DNA of 64,000 nt. Origin: Oikopleura dioica (taxonomy: Eukaryota > Chordata > Appendicularia > Copelata > Oikopleuridae). Location: the NCBI GenBank assembly GCA_907165135.1, contig OU015568.1:1310501-1374500 (forward strand), written 5' to 3'. Below, one piece after another: positions 45,801 through 57,567 of the stretch. A program made the translations under genes and the position numbers. Below the pieces are notes generated by a model, which was not told the DNA's origin, searched no databases, and saw only the letters and a program-made list of their open reading frames with translations. Position 1 is the first letter of the stretch, and each line of letters starts with the position of its first letter.

Positions 45801-48800
45801 TTATCAGAAAATAAAATGTTCGCCTTGAGCTGGGCATGAGCTATGAGATTGGATAAATACTTTAAACCCTTTTTATCATACCTGTATCGCTCACTACGAA
45901 CTTAAGCTTTTGAAATAACATCCGATAGAATGGCAATTTTATCAATTCTGCGAAGGCGGATTCTGCAATGTTTTCTGCAGAATGCTTTAACCGGCTTCAG
46001 ATGTTTTTTTAAGGCAATATAAAAAAGCAAGATTTAAGAATCTCAATTGTTTCAAAAAGAATTTTTGAAAAATGTCAATTTGACAATCCAAGTGTGAAAT
46101 TTTAAACTTATTTACCACTTTTTAGTTTTCCCTCTACCGTTCCTTAATTTGCTGAAACAGGGACAAAAGCATAAACCCACCACGTTCATTTGAAACTCCT
46201 AGTGCAGCGACCGCGCGATTTCGCCTACTAGTGCTCCCGTCCATGTGAATGGTCAGGTAACGTGATGAGCGAACAAAACTCTCCATTTGATCATGAAGGA
46301 TTGGGGTAAAGGCCCCAGTTAAGGAGGTGATAAAATTTTGGGAGGGCATAGCAACTGATTTGTCTGGATCGTCAAGAGCATTCTTCAAATCAGGAAAAAG
46401 ATCAGTGAATTCTTCCAACGTCGATTGTATAGTCAATGTTGGAATACCCTTCATCTTAGATATAAGCAGAAATTTGATCAAAGGAGTGTCGTAAGTTGGC
46501 TCAAATTCAATCTTACTAAAAGAAAATAAATTTCAGAGTTACCGTCATTTGACCGCGAATATCGCGGTTTCGATTAACGGAGGTTGCAGGCGGATTCTTT
46601 TTTTGGAAGATAGATACAACTGGGCAGGTTTTCACTTCCAAAAATTCCGGAACAGGAATCGGAGACGGTGTTGGCTCTTGCCTAGGCCTTTTTGACGTTC
46701 TGGTAGCAGGAATTGTGCAAAAGTGATACTCAAAAGTCCCCATGTTTTCAAGCATTTCTTTTATTTTCTTTGAAATACGCGCAGAGTTCTGCCAAACAGC
46801 TTGTTCCATATCAACTTCATCCCAAATTTGAGCTCGAATATCAGTGTCAAGTATCCAGGACAAAAGGACTCTGTGCGCACCCTTCGTTGGGCGTATAAAA
46901 TTCAACCAAGCATTATTTCCGTCTCGAGTACCTTCTCTCTTAAGTGTCTCTTTTTCTTCCCAATCTCTGAGAGTAATCACGTCACTGTATGTCGTAACCA
47001 AGTATTTTGCAGTTTCGTAACTCATAGGACATGCCGGAATTAGACTGGAAACAAACCCACAAAATATAAGATGAATTTTCATATTTTAGGATTTTGGAAG
47101 AGAAATCCTCGTAGATCCATTTTTAAATACAGTATTATCAAAAATTATGTCATTCTCAGTTGTAGCCCAAACGACTTCTTTTCAATCTTTTTCATGACGC
47201 TGCAAAGTCTGAGAGACCAGCGCGGCTGTTCAAGTCGAGTTTCTTCATGTTTCAGAAAATCTTAGCTTAGCTAACGCTGAATTCCGCCTGTGGTAGATAG
47301 ATATGACCAATATCTAGTGCCGTTTTTCGGAGTTTCAATTGCAGTAGAGAGCCAAGAGTCAAACCTGTTTTTGAAAAGTAGCGATTTCCGCCTCTCGCAG
47401 GATTAAAATTTTCTTAAGAAAAATAAGTCTGATCATGGAATTCTCAGTTGATTAAGGTAGATCATCCCCTTATCTTATGCCGTTTTGAGAAAATTTTGTG
47501 TGCCCAAAACATACTTAACAAATTTTTTTTTTTTGAAGTGGCTCAAAAATGAAGATTTTCATGAAATCAATGGTTAGTAAAAATCGCCTCTAAAATCCCG
47601 AAAATTAGCCCGTTTTATAATAGATCGACCAATTTTTAGTAAATAAATATGTAATTACTTAGTTTTCGTCCAAAAAACATTAACAAAAACTCCTTGGAAC
47701 ATTTATAGAATGATTTTAATACTGCTGAATACAAATTCAAAATTTAATTTTTTCATTGAATATCGTGAAAAACAGGTAATCGATTTTTTTCTTACAAAAT
47801 TTTTGAAATTTTAAATTCTGGTCTCCATAGGATCTAGACAAGGGTCTTATCTAACTTCTCAGAAGAAAATAAATTCCGCCCTATATAAGGGTTTCGAGAA
47901 AAGTCTGCCAGGAAAATGGTCATTTTTAGCGATTTCCGAGTTTTCAACGCCATTTTTTACGATTATTTTCTGGAGATATAGAAATCGGCCTTCCATAGGC
48001 ACGAGATAAGGGCCTCAACTCTCTATTAAAACAAAAAATCATTGGTCACTATGTTAGGATTGGGAGAAAAGTCTACCAGAAACTCCCGATTCTTGATATC
48101 TACCTCCTTAAGAGAAAATGACTTTATTTTCAGGATCCTGAAATCAAGGAAGAGAATGGATTCGTGGCGACTCGGCTTGGCCTTCGTGAGTGGAAGATCG
48201 GAATGGCTTTTTAATTAAATTTAGTATATATTTATTATTGTTAATTGGAAAATATTTAAAAAGCCTTAAATAGAAGAATAGAAAATTGTTTTTTTGAAAA
48301 ATAAAAAAATGACAATTATTTATGTTGTATCTTCTATTTTCATTAATATCATTTTAAATCATTTTATAAATCTTTTTAAAAGAAAGAATTTCTTTAAAAG
48401 AAAGAAATACCCATTACGCGCCGACCACCCTAGCCGCGCAAGGAAATGCCTGAGGGCGAACGCGGCGCCGTGCGCTCCGCGCCGCGCAAAGATCGACAAA
48501 AAAAGACCTTCAATGGTCAATTACAGTTTGTTAGTCATCTGCTTCCCATTATTTTTCAATCGAATATTGTTCTCCTCAATCAAAATTATATATATATCCA
48601 AAAAATTTCTGGGAAGCTTTTGACTAACATGGTTTTTGAACATAAATTTCCCTATATCTCTTCAACCCTTTAATTTTTTTTTCGGTGAAATAGATTTTTT
48701 TAACCTTTAAACAGATAAAAAACACCTATAAAAATTTGAAAACAATTGGATTTGTCTATCAAAAGATAGTTTTTTTGGGCGCGAACCCTAGTCATACTTC

Positions 48801-49657
48801 GTCGTATTTCTCCCATAATACGCACATGATTGGCCACCAAAAAAAAAATTAATGATGGAGCTTGAAGCTAGAGGGTTGAAATGTCTTGGCAGTGATTTCA
48901 CCCCTTCTACAGGCTACCACGACAATCGAACAATTACCAAGTTAGTGGTCAGGGTGAAACTAATTAGTGAATCAGGATGAGCTAATTTAGTTTAAATATA
49001 TTACTAATAGTAATCAGATATTTTTAGTAACATCGATATCATCATGATAACCGCTGATATTTCCTGCTCGATTCTCTTTAATACTACCGAAAATAAAATT
49101 CATCTAAAGGCGACTTCGATGAATACTTTCAGCTTTGATTGTCAAGATCCAAAGGAACCGGTTAATTAGATCCGTATTTCGACGAAATCAACAACGATTT
49201 AAATAAGAAATATTTATAGAAACATTTTCTAACCGGTAAAAAGTCCAGCATCATTTCTGATATTCAAACCAGTCTGTCGAAAATCAACTCCGAAATAACC
49301 CTATCCTCCGAGTTTCCTTCAAATCACCGGACAAAAAAGCGAGTCAAAGCCTTCTATCTCGTTTTAACCCGCGTCCAATTCCCCGATTCCCCCAAAACGG
49401 GTCTAGAAATCACCGTCGGGAAGACAAAACTCGGCCCGTATTTTGAGAATCAGCTGCAAAACAGCCAGGTTTTCAAATTCGAGAAACTGGAGAATAACTT
49501 TTGCGAACTCAATTTTCCCGGTTGGAAGTCTTTTAAAATGTCGATTGAGAGTGGAAAGGAAGAGTTTTTAGATGAAGCCAAGGCATTTCATTTCCAAGTT
49601 GATAAATTTTTAATAATTGGCGAGGAAGAAATTCGAAAGTTTGAGGAATCACTGTAG
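39895..49657 (+). CDS. Putative secreted protein split by an 8.8 kb transposon (about 192 aa)
   Basis: Two downstream exons are convincing: 49028-49160 (ISCSILFNTTENKIHLKATS; FDCQDPKEP) and 49244-49657 (SEITLSSEFPSNHR, VKAFYLVLTRVQFPD, LEITVGKTKLGPYFE, FHFQVDKFLIIGEEE, stop). They look like a beta-rich extracellular domain. The only upstream exon in matching phase with an ATG and hydrophobic start (MILYLLLFIYG) is 39895-39926, on the far side of the transposon. The join is inference from phase and signal-like sequence. The remaining intron without the element would be about 310 nt. The fold is not recognised. Confidence 0.42.
40646..41982 (+). CDS. Small membrane protein carried in the transposon (70 aa)
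   Basis: Exons 40646-40745, 41813-41880 and 41938-41982 join in frame with GT-AG introns. The protein is basic at the start (MRITVTKETFWGRHGKKI), has one hydrophobic segment (ANILGMLAFMFGYASGFLHAF), a charged helix (MKKKEEIEFQKIIDN) and a basic Ser-rich tail. It resembles single-pass mitochondrial small subunits in size and charge, but I cannot assign it. Intact frame and splice sites inside a transposon suggest captured host DNA or a cargo gene. Confidence 0.5.
40768..41773. repeat. Fold-back element in the passenger gene's intron
   Basis: Ends AAGGGATCCCCCC and GGGGGATCCTT are inverted. A second inner pair, GCTCAAACTGTGGTTGGGCA (41030-41049) and its complement (41148-41167), forms a hairpin. 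It accounts for nearly all of the 1,067-nt intron. No target duplication seen. Confidence 0.6.
42209..43600 (+). pseudogene. Decayed AT-rich coding region of unknown origin
   Basis: Consecutive segments read as protein but in changing frames with stops between them: NLLIRSRDNTALQRFNYYYL; YVRDEWTYLRNVIGSKVVLS; ILAPQCHDKISNVGNYDLDN; IPDFIEAWSPKLAEILLGD; FIFDLLYKMSEASHDESKTG; REILQTIESITQNYLTHLDE. Codon use is more AT-rich than in neighbouring genes. It could be a dead second gene of the transposon or captured DNA. No family recognised. Confidence 0.45.
43925..44440. repeat. Palindromic satellite, about 4.5 units of about 117 bp
   Basis: Each unit carries GGGCGAAGCCGACCCGAAGG with GAGGCCACGCCC and, about 20 nt on, its reverse complement (GAGCGTGGCCTCCCCTTCGG with GTCGGCTTCGCTC), spaced by TTTTTAATTACAGTCAGG and TTTTTTCATTACAGTAAGG. 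Every unit can fold into a long GC-rich hairpin. Minus-strand frames over it are repeat translations. Confidence 0.9.
44514..47040 (-). CDS. Transposase-like gene of the 8.8 kb element
   Basis: Several coding segments lie in order on the minus strand. MSYETAKYLVTTYSD with TRDGNNAWLNFIRPTKGAHR and an NLS-like KRPRQEP starts near 47025. IEFEPTYDTPLIKFLL and YLTIHMDGSTSRRNRAVAAL follow in the next exon (46134-46500; intron 46501-46540). Then come AELIKLPFYRMLFQKLKFVV with VSDTG (near 45890-45990), SGAIPLHCVMHVGK (near 45740-45830), and a C-terminal helical exon 44514-44800. The HMDGSTSRRNR block and later SDTG and HC segments resemble the RNase-H-like core of hAT-type transposases. Full exon structure and intactness are uncertain. 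Confidence 0.5.
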
Positions 49658-50463
49658 CTTATTTAAAATAAGTTATTTTCGGTCCCTTTTAGTTCCATTT
49701 TTTCGTTCGTCAATCAAAATCGTTTCATGCTCATTCTGACCTTTTCCAGCCTCTTTATTCTATCCTCAGCGGGCAATAAAAAATAAAAGCACTATTTATC
49801 CACGCTAACTACGTCTACTTTTACACCGGAGCGTTAAATCCGGATTTTGACAAACTGTTGACCTCGATTTTTTCTTCAAACCGAGAAATTTCATGTCATG
49901 AGATTTTTGGTGTTTGAATATTTTGGCCGCTCTTACTAGTGATTTCAAATGCCGAAGGTTATCAAATATTGACTGAACGGAGATAGAAAAAATGAAGAGT
50001 AAAAATTCGCCAGCTGCGCAACTAGCAAATGCCTCTTAGAGAATTTTATAAAGAAAAGAACGCTAAAATAAGCTTAAAATGAACTCAAAATACAAAAAAA
50101 CTTATACGCGTAATTATACGAACTACTGATTATAGGCTGTTTCAAATTAAATTCTATAATTATCGGTTTCTGATAAGGTTAAAAGCAAACTTGTGTCCCT
50201 CTTCTATCTCATCGATCGCTCCTTTTTCTGCCAAGCTACCTGCTTTTCTGCGTTTCCCGTCTTACCTTCCCTATTTTATTTTCTTCAAATTTGATCGTTT
50301 TTTCCTGCGTAGAGAAAAAAGGCAAAATGCGATATGTTTATTACCCGGTATTGATAAATACTTATTGTTACTCGTTACTCGATGTTCTTCAATTTATTTT
50401 ACTGAATGTCTGTTATTATTTCTTCAACTAGTAAATTTGAAATTATTCGATTTTCTTCAGGAA
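49658..50463. other. Upstream region of vinculin
   Basis: AT-rich, no gene seen. A TTTTCTTCAG tract ends at 50460, 3 nt before the vinculin ATG, and could be a spliced-leader acceptor. Confidence 0.5.
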
Positions 50464-53400
50464 ATGCCGGTTTTCCATACAAAGACAATCGAATCAATCC
50501 TCGAACCAGTTTCAAAACAGGTAATTCCAAGCATTTGTTACTTTGTCCGATTCACTGTAATATAGGTCGCTCAACTAGTAATACTTCATGAAGAAGGTGC
50601 AGATGGAAATGCCCTGCCACCGCTTGATGCTCCGATTGGAGTCGTCCAGAAGGCTGTTGCGAATTTGCAAAAAGTCGGAGAAGAGACTGTTCAGGAGAGC
50701 TCGGATTTACTGTTGAAGAGAGATATGCCTCCAGCGTTGGACATGGTTCAGGTATTGACTGAAGGACATTTTAGGACACCAAGGGATATCTCTTGAAATC
50801 AAGTTTATCTATGAGCATTTAGTGGCATCGAAATTATTAAAGCTTTTCTAGGTTGCAAGTGAGAGTCTCGGAAAAGCGGCCATGCTCATCGCCGCAGACC
50901 CTTATTCCGTCGAGGGCCGCGAAATCCTGATCAAAGGCGCTCGTGGCATTTTGCAAGGCACCTCTGATCTGCTCTTGGCATTCGACCAGGGAGAAGTCAG
51001 AAAATTAATCAAACAAGTCCGCGCCGTGCTTGACTACATTGGCCTCGCCGATCAAGTCATTCGAATGGAAGATGTCGTCACGTTTCTTAACTCATTGACG
51101 CCAAGCTTAACTCGAGTTGGGCAGGCCGTCCGTGCTCGTGGGGACGAGTTAACAAGCTTGGTCCATCGAGATCTTCTAATTGGCGCGTTGGAAAGGGCAA
51201 TCAATCTCGCGCCGCAGGTCATTTCCTCGCTCAAGCTCTTTGTCAACACACCTCCCGAGGATGCCAACCGTGCCCAAGCCGCCGAGCAACGTGACCTTGC
51301 TCAGGTCAACATGCAGGATGAACTGCGGGAAGTCATCCGAGTCCTTCAACTCGTCCATTACGATGTCCACGGTTGGGAGCCAATCTCCCTCGCCGAGTTG
51401 AAACGCCTAAATCAGAATCTCGACGAGCAAATGGTCGATGCAAAGCGCTGGATCGCTGACACCAACGCCCCACCAGGCGGCGAGGGCGAGCGAAGAGCAA
51501 GAGAAGCCGCTCAAACTGCCGCTCAACTTGGTCAAGCTGCTGGAGCTGCAGGAGCGCCACTTACCGCCGCGGCCCAACAATTCGGCGTCGAAACTGAGCG
51601 ACTTGCTGCTCTTCGCGCGCAGGGAGCGGATGCTGCGGGACAGAAAGCTCAGCAACTCGCGGCGCTCAAGGCAGCGAACGATGTGGAAGAAAAGGCCAAG
51701 CAAGCGATGGAACAAGGCTCTGCAGCGGCAAGGGCGTATCATAAAGTGCGCGACAACTGGCAAGCGGCTCAGCAGTGGCTTGCCGATAGCTCAGCTCCTT
51801 CTGGCCCTGGTTCCAAAGCGGTCGGAGAAGTGCTCGACGCTGGCGCATCTGCTGGTGCTCTTATGAATCCAAAGGACAAGACAGAAATGGACAGACTTGC
51901 TGCTCAAGGAAAGGAGAAACTCTCCAAGCTAGAGAAGCTTCGTGACGCTCAAAAGGGGCACACTGATGAAGCTCAGAAACTAGCGATGGAGCTCAAGGAT
52001 GACTTGGATACAGTCTCCGGAAAGGTAGCACAGATTGCGGCGAAGCCTTCGGCTGATATTCCAATGGCATCGGCGATGGACAAACTTGGCAAACTCTTCA
52101 GAGATCCCTTGAAAGACGATGGATCTGGTCAGTCGATCGTTTGATTTTCTAGCTCTTACATTTTTCAGGAATCCGACTTGTCAGAAAAATCATCAGTGAT
52201 GCTCGACAATTGGCGCGTTTTACAGAAGGTCCATTGAAAGAAGCACTTATTCATGACGCGAACCACGCCGAAGAAATGACCGACGTTCTCGATGCTGCCA
52301 TTAAGAATCAGGATTCGGCCAAGGCGAAGAATGCTGCTGCACAACTGGAACCACGCGTCGATGCTCTCAAGAATACGATGGAAGAAGCAGCTGTTGCGGC
52401 CCTAGCTACCGAGTTTTCTGACACTTCATCTGCTCTCAAGGTAAATTAAAGAGTTCTTACCAAATTTCAGTATTTTAGGCGCTTTCAAATGCCGCTTATC
52501 AACCAATGTCCAACCCCAACAGAAATCAACTCTTCGCCGCCAAGGCTGCGATCTTTGCCGAAACGAGCTCTAGACTCGCTGGTCTTGGTCGACTTGCTGC
52601 ACCACAAGTTGGAACTGAAAAAGAAATCAAAGAAGCGAACAAACTCGCTGCTAGACTTGACGAAATCGCCCCAGCAATCATCAAAGCTGGTCGAATCGTC
52701 CTCCAGGTAGTGCTTTTTTCTTACAATCCATCCTCATTATCTGTCTTAGGATCCAGATAACAAGCCGGCAAAGGAGCATTTCGAACTTCTCAAGGAAGAA
52801 TGGACACAAGCAGCCGACAAGCTTTCAGGAAATCTCGACAGCTGCGCCGATGCTGCGAAACTCGTCCGAGCCCTTGAGCTTCAAATGATTGAAGATCAGA
52901 AAGAAGTGAAGAACCATGTTGCAACTAACGATGTAGCAAAGGTTCTTCCTTCAGCAGGAAATATGGCTCGAAGAGCTCATCGAGTCCTGATGGTGGCGAA
53001 ACGCGAGGCTGAAAACTCTGAAGGTAAGTCTAAAAACCATATCCTTTGATCCCCAATTCATTTTTTCAGACCCTGTTTATGTCAACAACTTGAAGCAAGC
53101 GTTCAACGTTCTCAACACAAAAGTACAGCCCATGATCATGTCGGCCAAAGGCTACGCGACGAATCAAACTCCCGACTCTTCGTCAACACTTGTCAACTCC
53201 GGAGAAGACCTTATCGCAGCTGTTTCAGCGGTGAGAGAAGCAATGGAGCCACCGAAAGAACCTGATTTCCCTGCTCCACCATCTCCACCACCTGCTTATG
53301 GTCCAGGAGGAGCTCATGGATCAGGAGCACCGGAAGTTCCAGATGATCCAAATGAAGGATCAGCGCCACCAGTTCCCCCAGAATATGAGGTAAAGCGACT

Positions 53401-54322
53401 CAAATTTGACTTTTTCATTATTTAAAATGAAGGAGGAATTCCCATCTGATGATTCCGACGCCGATCAAGACATTTACTTGCCAGCCAAAGAACTGTTCGA
53501 CGAAGTCAACAAATGGATGGCAAAAGGCAACTCCCTCATTGACGCGGCGAAAAAGATGGCCTTGCTCATGGCAGAAATGTCAAGATTAGTCCAAGAAGGT
53601 GGGGATAAACGTGAGCTGATCAGATGCGCCCATGAAATTGTCAAATATGGACAGCTTGTGGCCAAATTATCAAGAGAAATTTCTGCCAAGGTAGGAGGAA
53701 CAAGATCAGAAAGGGTCTACGGTTGTTATAGTGCACGGATAAGAGGATCAAGAACAACATGACTGGATCATCTCAAAACATCGAAACGATCGCAACGCAA
53801 TTCAGAATTCTCTCCACCGTCAAAGCCACCATGCTCAGTAAGTCCTCTTTCGATTGAAAAATGCATCTTTCAGTAACTAACATTCCATTACTTACTAACC
53901 ATTTCTAGCAACTGAGCCAGAAGTGCCAGTTTTAGCAGTGGCGCCTATTGGCGAGCCAGATGACGGTAGATATTCCCATGATTCTAATATTTTTACAAAG
54001 TCACTCTTTTATGATTTCACCGCTCTTTTTGACCATCAATCGGTCTTTCAAAGCTCTAAAATGACCCTCTGAGGGTTGTTCTTTGAAAATAAATAAAATT
54101 TTAGACGCCAAAGACGTTTCCGACGATGAAGCCGCCCAAGCTCACGAAATGCTTGTCCACAACGCTCAGAACTTGATGAAATACGTCAAGGAAGTCGTCC
54201 GAGAAGCCAACGCTGCCAACATCAAAATTCGAGCAGACACCGGTCTCACGATCAAGTGGATTCCCAAAGACCAACAAGTCAAGCAGAGAAAGCGCAAGAC
54301 GCGAAAATCTCAGCCAAACTAA
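50464..54322 (+). CDS. VCL: Vinculin (1,083 aa)
   Basis: Eleven exons join in frame: 50464-50520, 50566-50751, 50852-52127, 52169-52440, 52479-52706, 52750-53023, 53070-53389, 53433-53690, 53732-53837, 53909-53965, 54105-54322. The start [19 protein letters not shown] is almost that of vertebrate vinculin. The head ([20 protein letters not shown]), the repeats ([15 protein letters not shown]), a Pro-rich hinge ([15 protein letters not shown]) and the tail ([45 protein letters not shown]) are present. It links talin and catenins to F-actin at adhesions. The 57-nt exon 53909-53965 adds 19 residues ([14 protein letters not shown]) within the tail where vertebrates have none. The C-terminus has a basic extension [10 protein letters not shown]. 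Confidence 0.97.
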
Positions 54323-55507
54323 AAGAAAATCTTTTGAAACCGACGAGAAATGCATCATTCGAGCCAAGCATGGCCAGAGAAGCCGTAAAACGGCAGTATT
54401 TTATTGAAAATTCAACAACTTCACAACTTTGCCTTACTACCAAAAATACGTCTATGAAATTTTTTATTCTCAACCCGACAACTTCAATTCAAAAAACTCC
54501 CCCAAAAAACCAACTTATTTCGATTATATTCCGAGCCTATACCTTATCAATTTTTGTTATTTTTTTCCTGCACCGCTTCCTGAAAAATAATTTACTTCAC
54601 AGCATGACCTCAACACAAAACTTATCATTTACAGTATGATTCTTATCTTTTGTTTAACTCCCTTTTTAAGTTACTGCTTCTGTCTCCTTTTCAAATTCTA
54701 AGTTAAAAAACGAGTTCAAATTATTCTGAAAAAAAAACATCGCCAAATTCTACAAAATAAAAATAAACTTCTAATAAAAGCTTCAATTTGAGAAAATAAA
54801 AATCTTAAAATGAGATTTTTCATTTGGAGTCGATATGCAATGAAAAAACAGTTTTTGAGTTTTTAAAATCAAAAAAGTCGCATTTGCCTTGTGAGGGTAA
54901 CTGAAAAAGTAGTCTTTTCTAGAGCAAATTTAGCAAAAATAAGCAAATTCTCCGCAGATCTGTTTTCAAACAAGCGCAAAAAGGCACTTTTTCTCTAGAG
55001 CTTGAATTGTTATCACGGCAAAATCCTCGTTTTTCAGTCAGTTCATTGCCTTTGCATGAGCAAGTCACAGTCCGGCGCCGTTTTACATCAGATAATTTCA
55101 AATTTCAATACTGTCGACCTAATTTTGTTTTGTTTTGTTTGAAATTTCAGACGATGATGAAATCGAGAGCTCAAAAAGAGTTGCCATCGTTCAACTTCAT
55201 CCTCCAAGGAAGAAAAGATCGCGAACAAGGAAATCATTCCTGAGCTAATCGACTTTCTGTAAAAAGAACACGACACAATATTTCAATCCCACATTTCGAT
55301 TTTTATGAAACTAAAAAAACAAAACTTGGTTTCATAAACTCCTGTGTTTCCTTGTTGTTTGACAAAGCTTATTAAGATAATTACGAGTTTCAATTTTAAC
55401 GATCCAGTGACGCAGGGATAGTTTCAGAGCTAAAAAAATAAAGTCGCAAAGTAAAGAAATCAGGCAGCATGAATTTAAGTTTTTGAAGAGATAAAGTAAA
55501 AGAAAAT
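54323..55507. other. Intergenic region after vinculin
   Basis: Poly-A-type signals near 54755. The rest is AT-rich with frames on both strands that I cannot support as genes. Confidence 0.45.
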
Positions 55508-57306
55508 ATGACGAGTGTTGTAACATCATTTTTCCAAGCAATGGGGTTTTCATCAAGAACGAGTATATGCGAACTTGATAATCCTGCCGTTGCTCAATAT
55601 TATGGAACAAACCGAAAACTTATGCACGACAGGTAAACCCGTCAACATTCCTAAAACGTTCATAGACTCCAAGGTGCTATTTTTGCTCCTGCTGGCCATG
55701 CATGAGCGATGTTCTGTTTCTCCTCGATCAATCAGCTCTCGTTGATCCAGTTGCTTGTGGATCTCCCTTGACTGAATTCGGCTTTCCAACAGACAGTAAG
55801 AACGACGAATTTTTCAACGAATAAATTGAAATAGACAATAAAAAATGGTACGAAGGATCAAAAGCGCAGATCGACTTTGCTCTGGCAACGATTCGTCAGA
55901 TGGATCCAGCTCGAATCAAGTCTCAATCTGTTAAAATTGCCTTTGCGTTTTACGGCGATGATTCTTCGTACAAAACTGTTGTCGATTTCGACGACTGGGG
56001 AATGTAAACTTTATCGTTATTCATCCCATTTTATGTTCTCTAGAAACATCGACGATCTGCAGTGCAAGCTGTACGGACATGAAGCCTACCCATGTGGCGA
56101 TAACATGGATGAAATCGAATTTCTACGAAAGCCTCTGTGTGGAACTGGAGGGTTAAAAGAAGCAATCATTCAGTCTGCTAGCTATGAGCACCAAAGTGTA
56201 AGATCTTTGACCTAAGTCAGGATCAAAAATCTCAGAATTAATTCCTATCATATTCTAGTGGAGAAAATGGGATCCTTATCATCCAGATGTCAAAATCCGA
56301 ACCCCGATTGCGAAAATCCTCGCTCTCACCGCCGGAGACGTCTTTGTAGGAAAATCGTTTGAGAATGAAGCGGAACTGCTCAATTTCATGCGCCCGATTC
56401 ATGACCCGATTAATGACGGCTTCGACTTTGTGTTTCCAGTTGGAATGGCGACGGGCGAACGGTTCGGGGAGATTGAGTTTGAGCGGACGAAGGAGGAGGA
56501 TAATCAGTTTTGGCGGGGGATGAATATTATTGGATGTCTGAATCCAGAAGCTTGTGATTATACTCTGATGGCTTCTCCGTCTGGTGAAAATGGTAAGAAA
56601 GGGTTAGATCCGAAGGTTTTTTAAAAGAGCCATTCTTCAGAAAACGGCGTGGATCCATTTCAATTCTTGACAAAACTAATGGACGATGCATTTTGGGACA
56701 AATACTTCTGCTATTACCGCCACTGGAATTTCTTCTGCGATATTCAACCCTTCGAACGAACCCAATTTGACATCGCGCGATCTGTTAGAAATAAGCGATC
56801 AACTAAAAGGATCGGATTTGAAATCATTTTTGTCTAAAAGGGGGCTTTTAAAACTTTTTTTCAGACCATTACTTGCTCTTTTTGACGTCAATTTTGACGT
56901 TTTTTTTTGACATTAATTTTCAATTGCTAATTTCTCGCAATATACAGTTTACTCAGCGAGTCGTGCGAATTCTAAGATGGCACCAGCGATCTAGTAGAGT
57001 AATTGTCAATTACTCTAAATATTACTCTAAATTACTAATTGACATTGTTTTGAATCGAAGAAAAGGAATGGATACAAGCCAAATAGCTGTTGCGGTCACA
57101 TACCGTACAATGATCAACATGAAAGCTGCTGTTCTCCGGGTCATGTTCAGGAACGGTTCATTTTCTTACAATTGCTGTAGATTTAATGCGTGCTTTTGAA
57201 TTTGCTATTTAGAGAAAATTTAGCTATCTTTTTGGACGATTTTGAACCAGGAAAGCTTTTGGGAGAATGCTCGAATACAGTTAGATCTGGCGACGATGCT
57301 TTGTAA
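55508..57306 (+). CDS. VWA-like domain protein, 3' end uncertain, probable frameshift
   Basis: Exons 55508-55632, 55674-55795, 55835-56003, 56044-56197, 56259-56592 and 56641 onward join in frame. After a Cys-rich start (CYFCSCWPC) comes DVLFLLDQS, a VWA first strand with partial MIDAS (DxS). Helix AQIDFALATIRQMD and strand VKIAFAFYG follow, then GTGGLKEAIIQSA (MIDAS-like T-G-G), VKIRTPIAKILALTAGD, and TLMASPSGEN. In exon 6 the frame must slip one base at the TTTT of 56694-56697 to go from FQFLTKLMDDAF to SAITATGISSAIFNPSNEP. Cys-rich pieces at 57050-57145 (SCCGHIPYNDQHESCCSPG, galaxin-like) and 57220-57306 may be its last exons. Function unknown. Confidence 0.5.
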
Positions 57307-57567
57307 ATTTCACTGCTTTTGTCTGAATAAATGCATAAACTCAACTATCGTTCTAAAGTTTCAATTGTCCGATTTATCCAAACTCAAGTGGCGGGTTGTT
57401 GGCAATATTTCGGGAGATATCTTTGATTGGAGATTAATGAATTCAAATGAAGGTCTATCGAGGCGCTCATATAAAGAAAACGAGAACGGGCAACATAATA
57501 TATTTTCAGAAAAAAACGCTTGAGAATTTAAGAAAATCAAACTTTTTACTTGTTCAAAATAGTCAAC

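Larger units (their letters stand above)
40013..48790. mobile_element. 8.8 kb hAT-like transposon with passenger DNA
   Basis: The ends are TAGGGTTCGCGCCCAAAAA and the complement TTTTTGGGCGCGAACCCTA. Imperfect inverted similarity runs inward about 350 bp (shared GGGTTGAAGAGA, CCATGTTAGTCA, GGGAAGC, and a GCGC-rich patch). An exact 8-bp duplication GTCATACT flanks it (40005-40012 and 48791-48798), as for hAT elements. Inside are a small intact spliced gene (40646-41982), decayed coding DNA on the plus strand (42209-43600), a palindromic satellite (43925-44440) and a multi-exon transposase-like gene on the minus strand (44514-47040). Confidence 0.8.

Noticed and set aside
50882-52144. Vinculin exon read as a self-contained 420-codon gene
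   Set aside because: It is exon 3 of an 11-exon vinculin gene; flanking splice sites and protein similarity continue on both sides.
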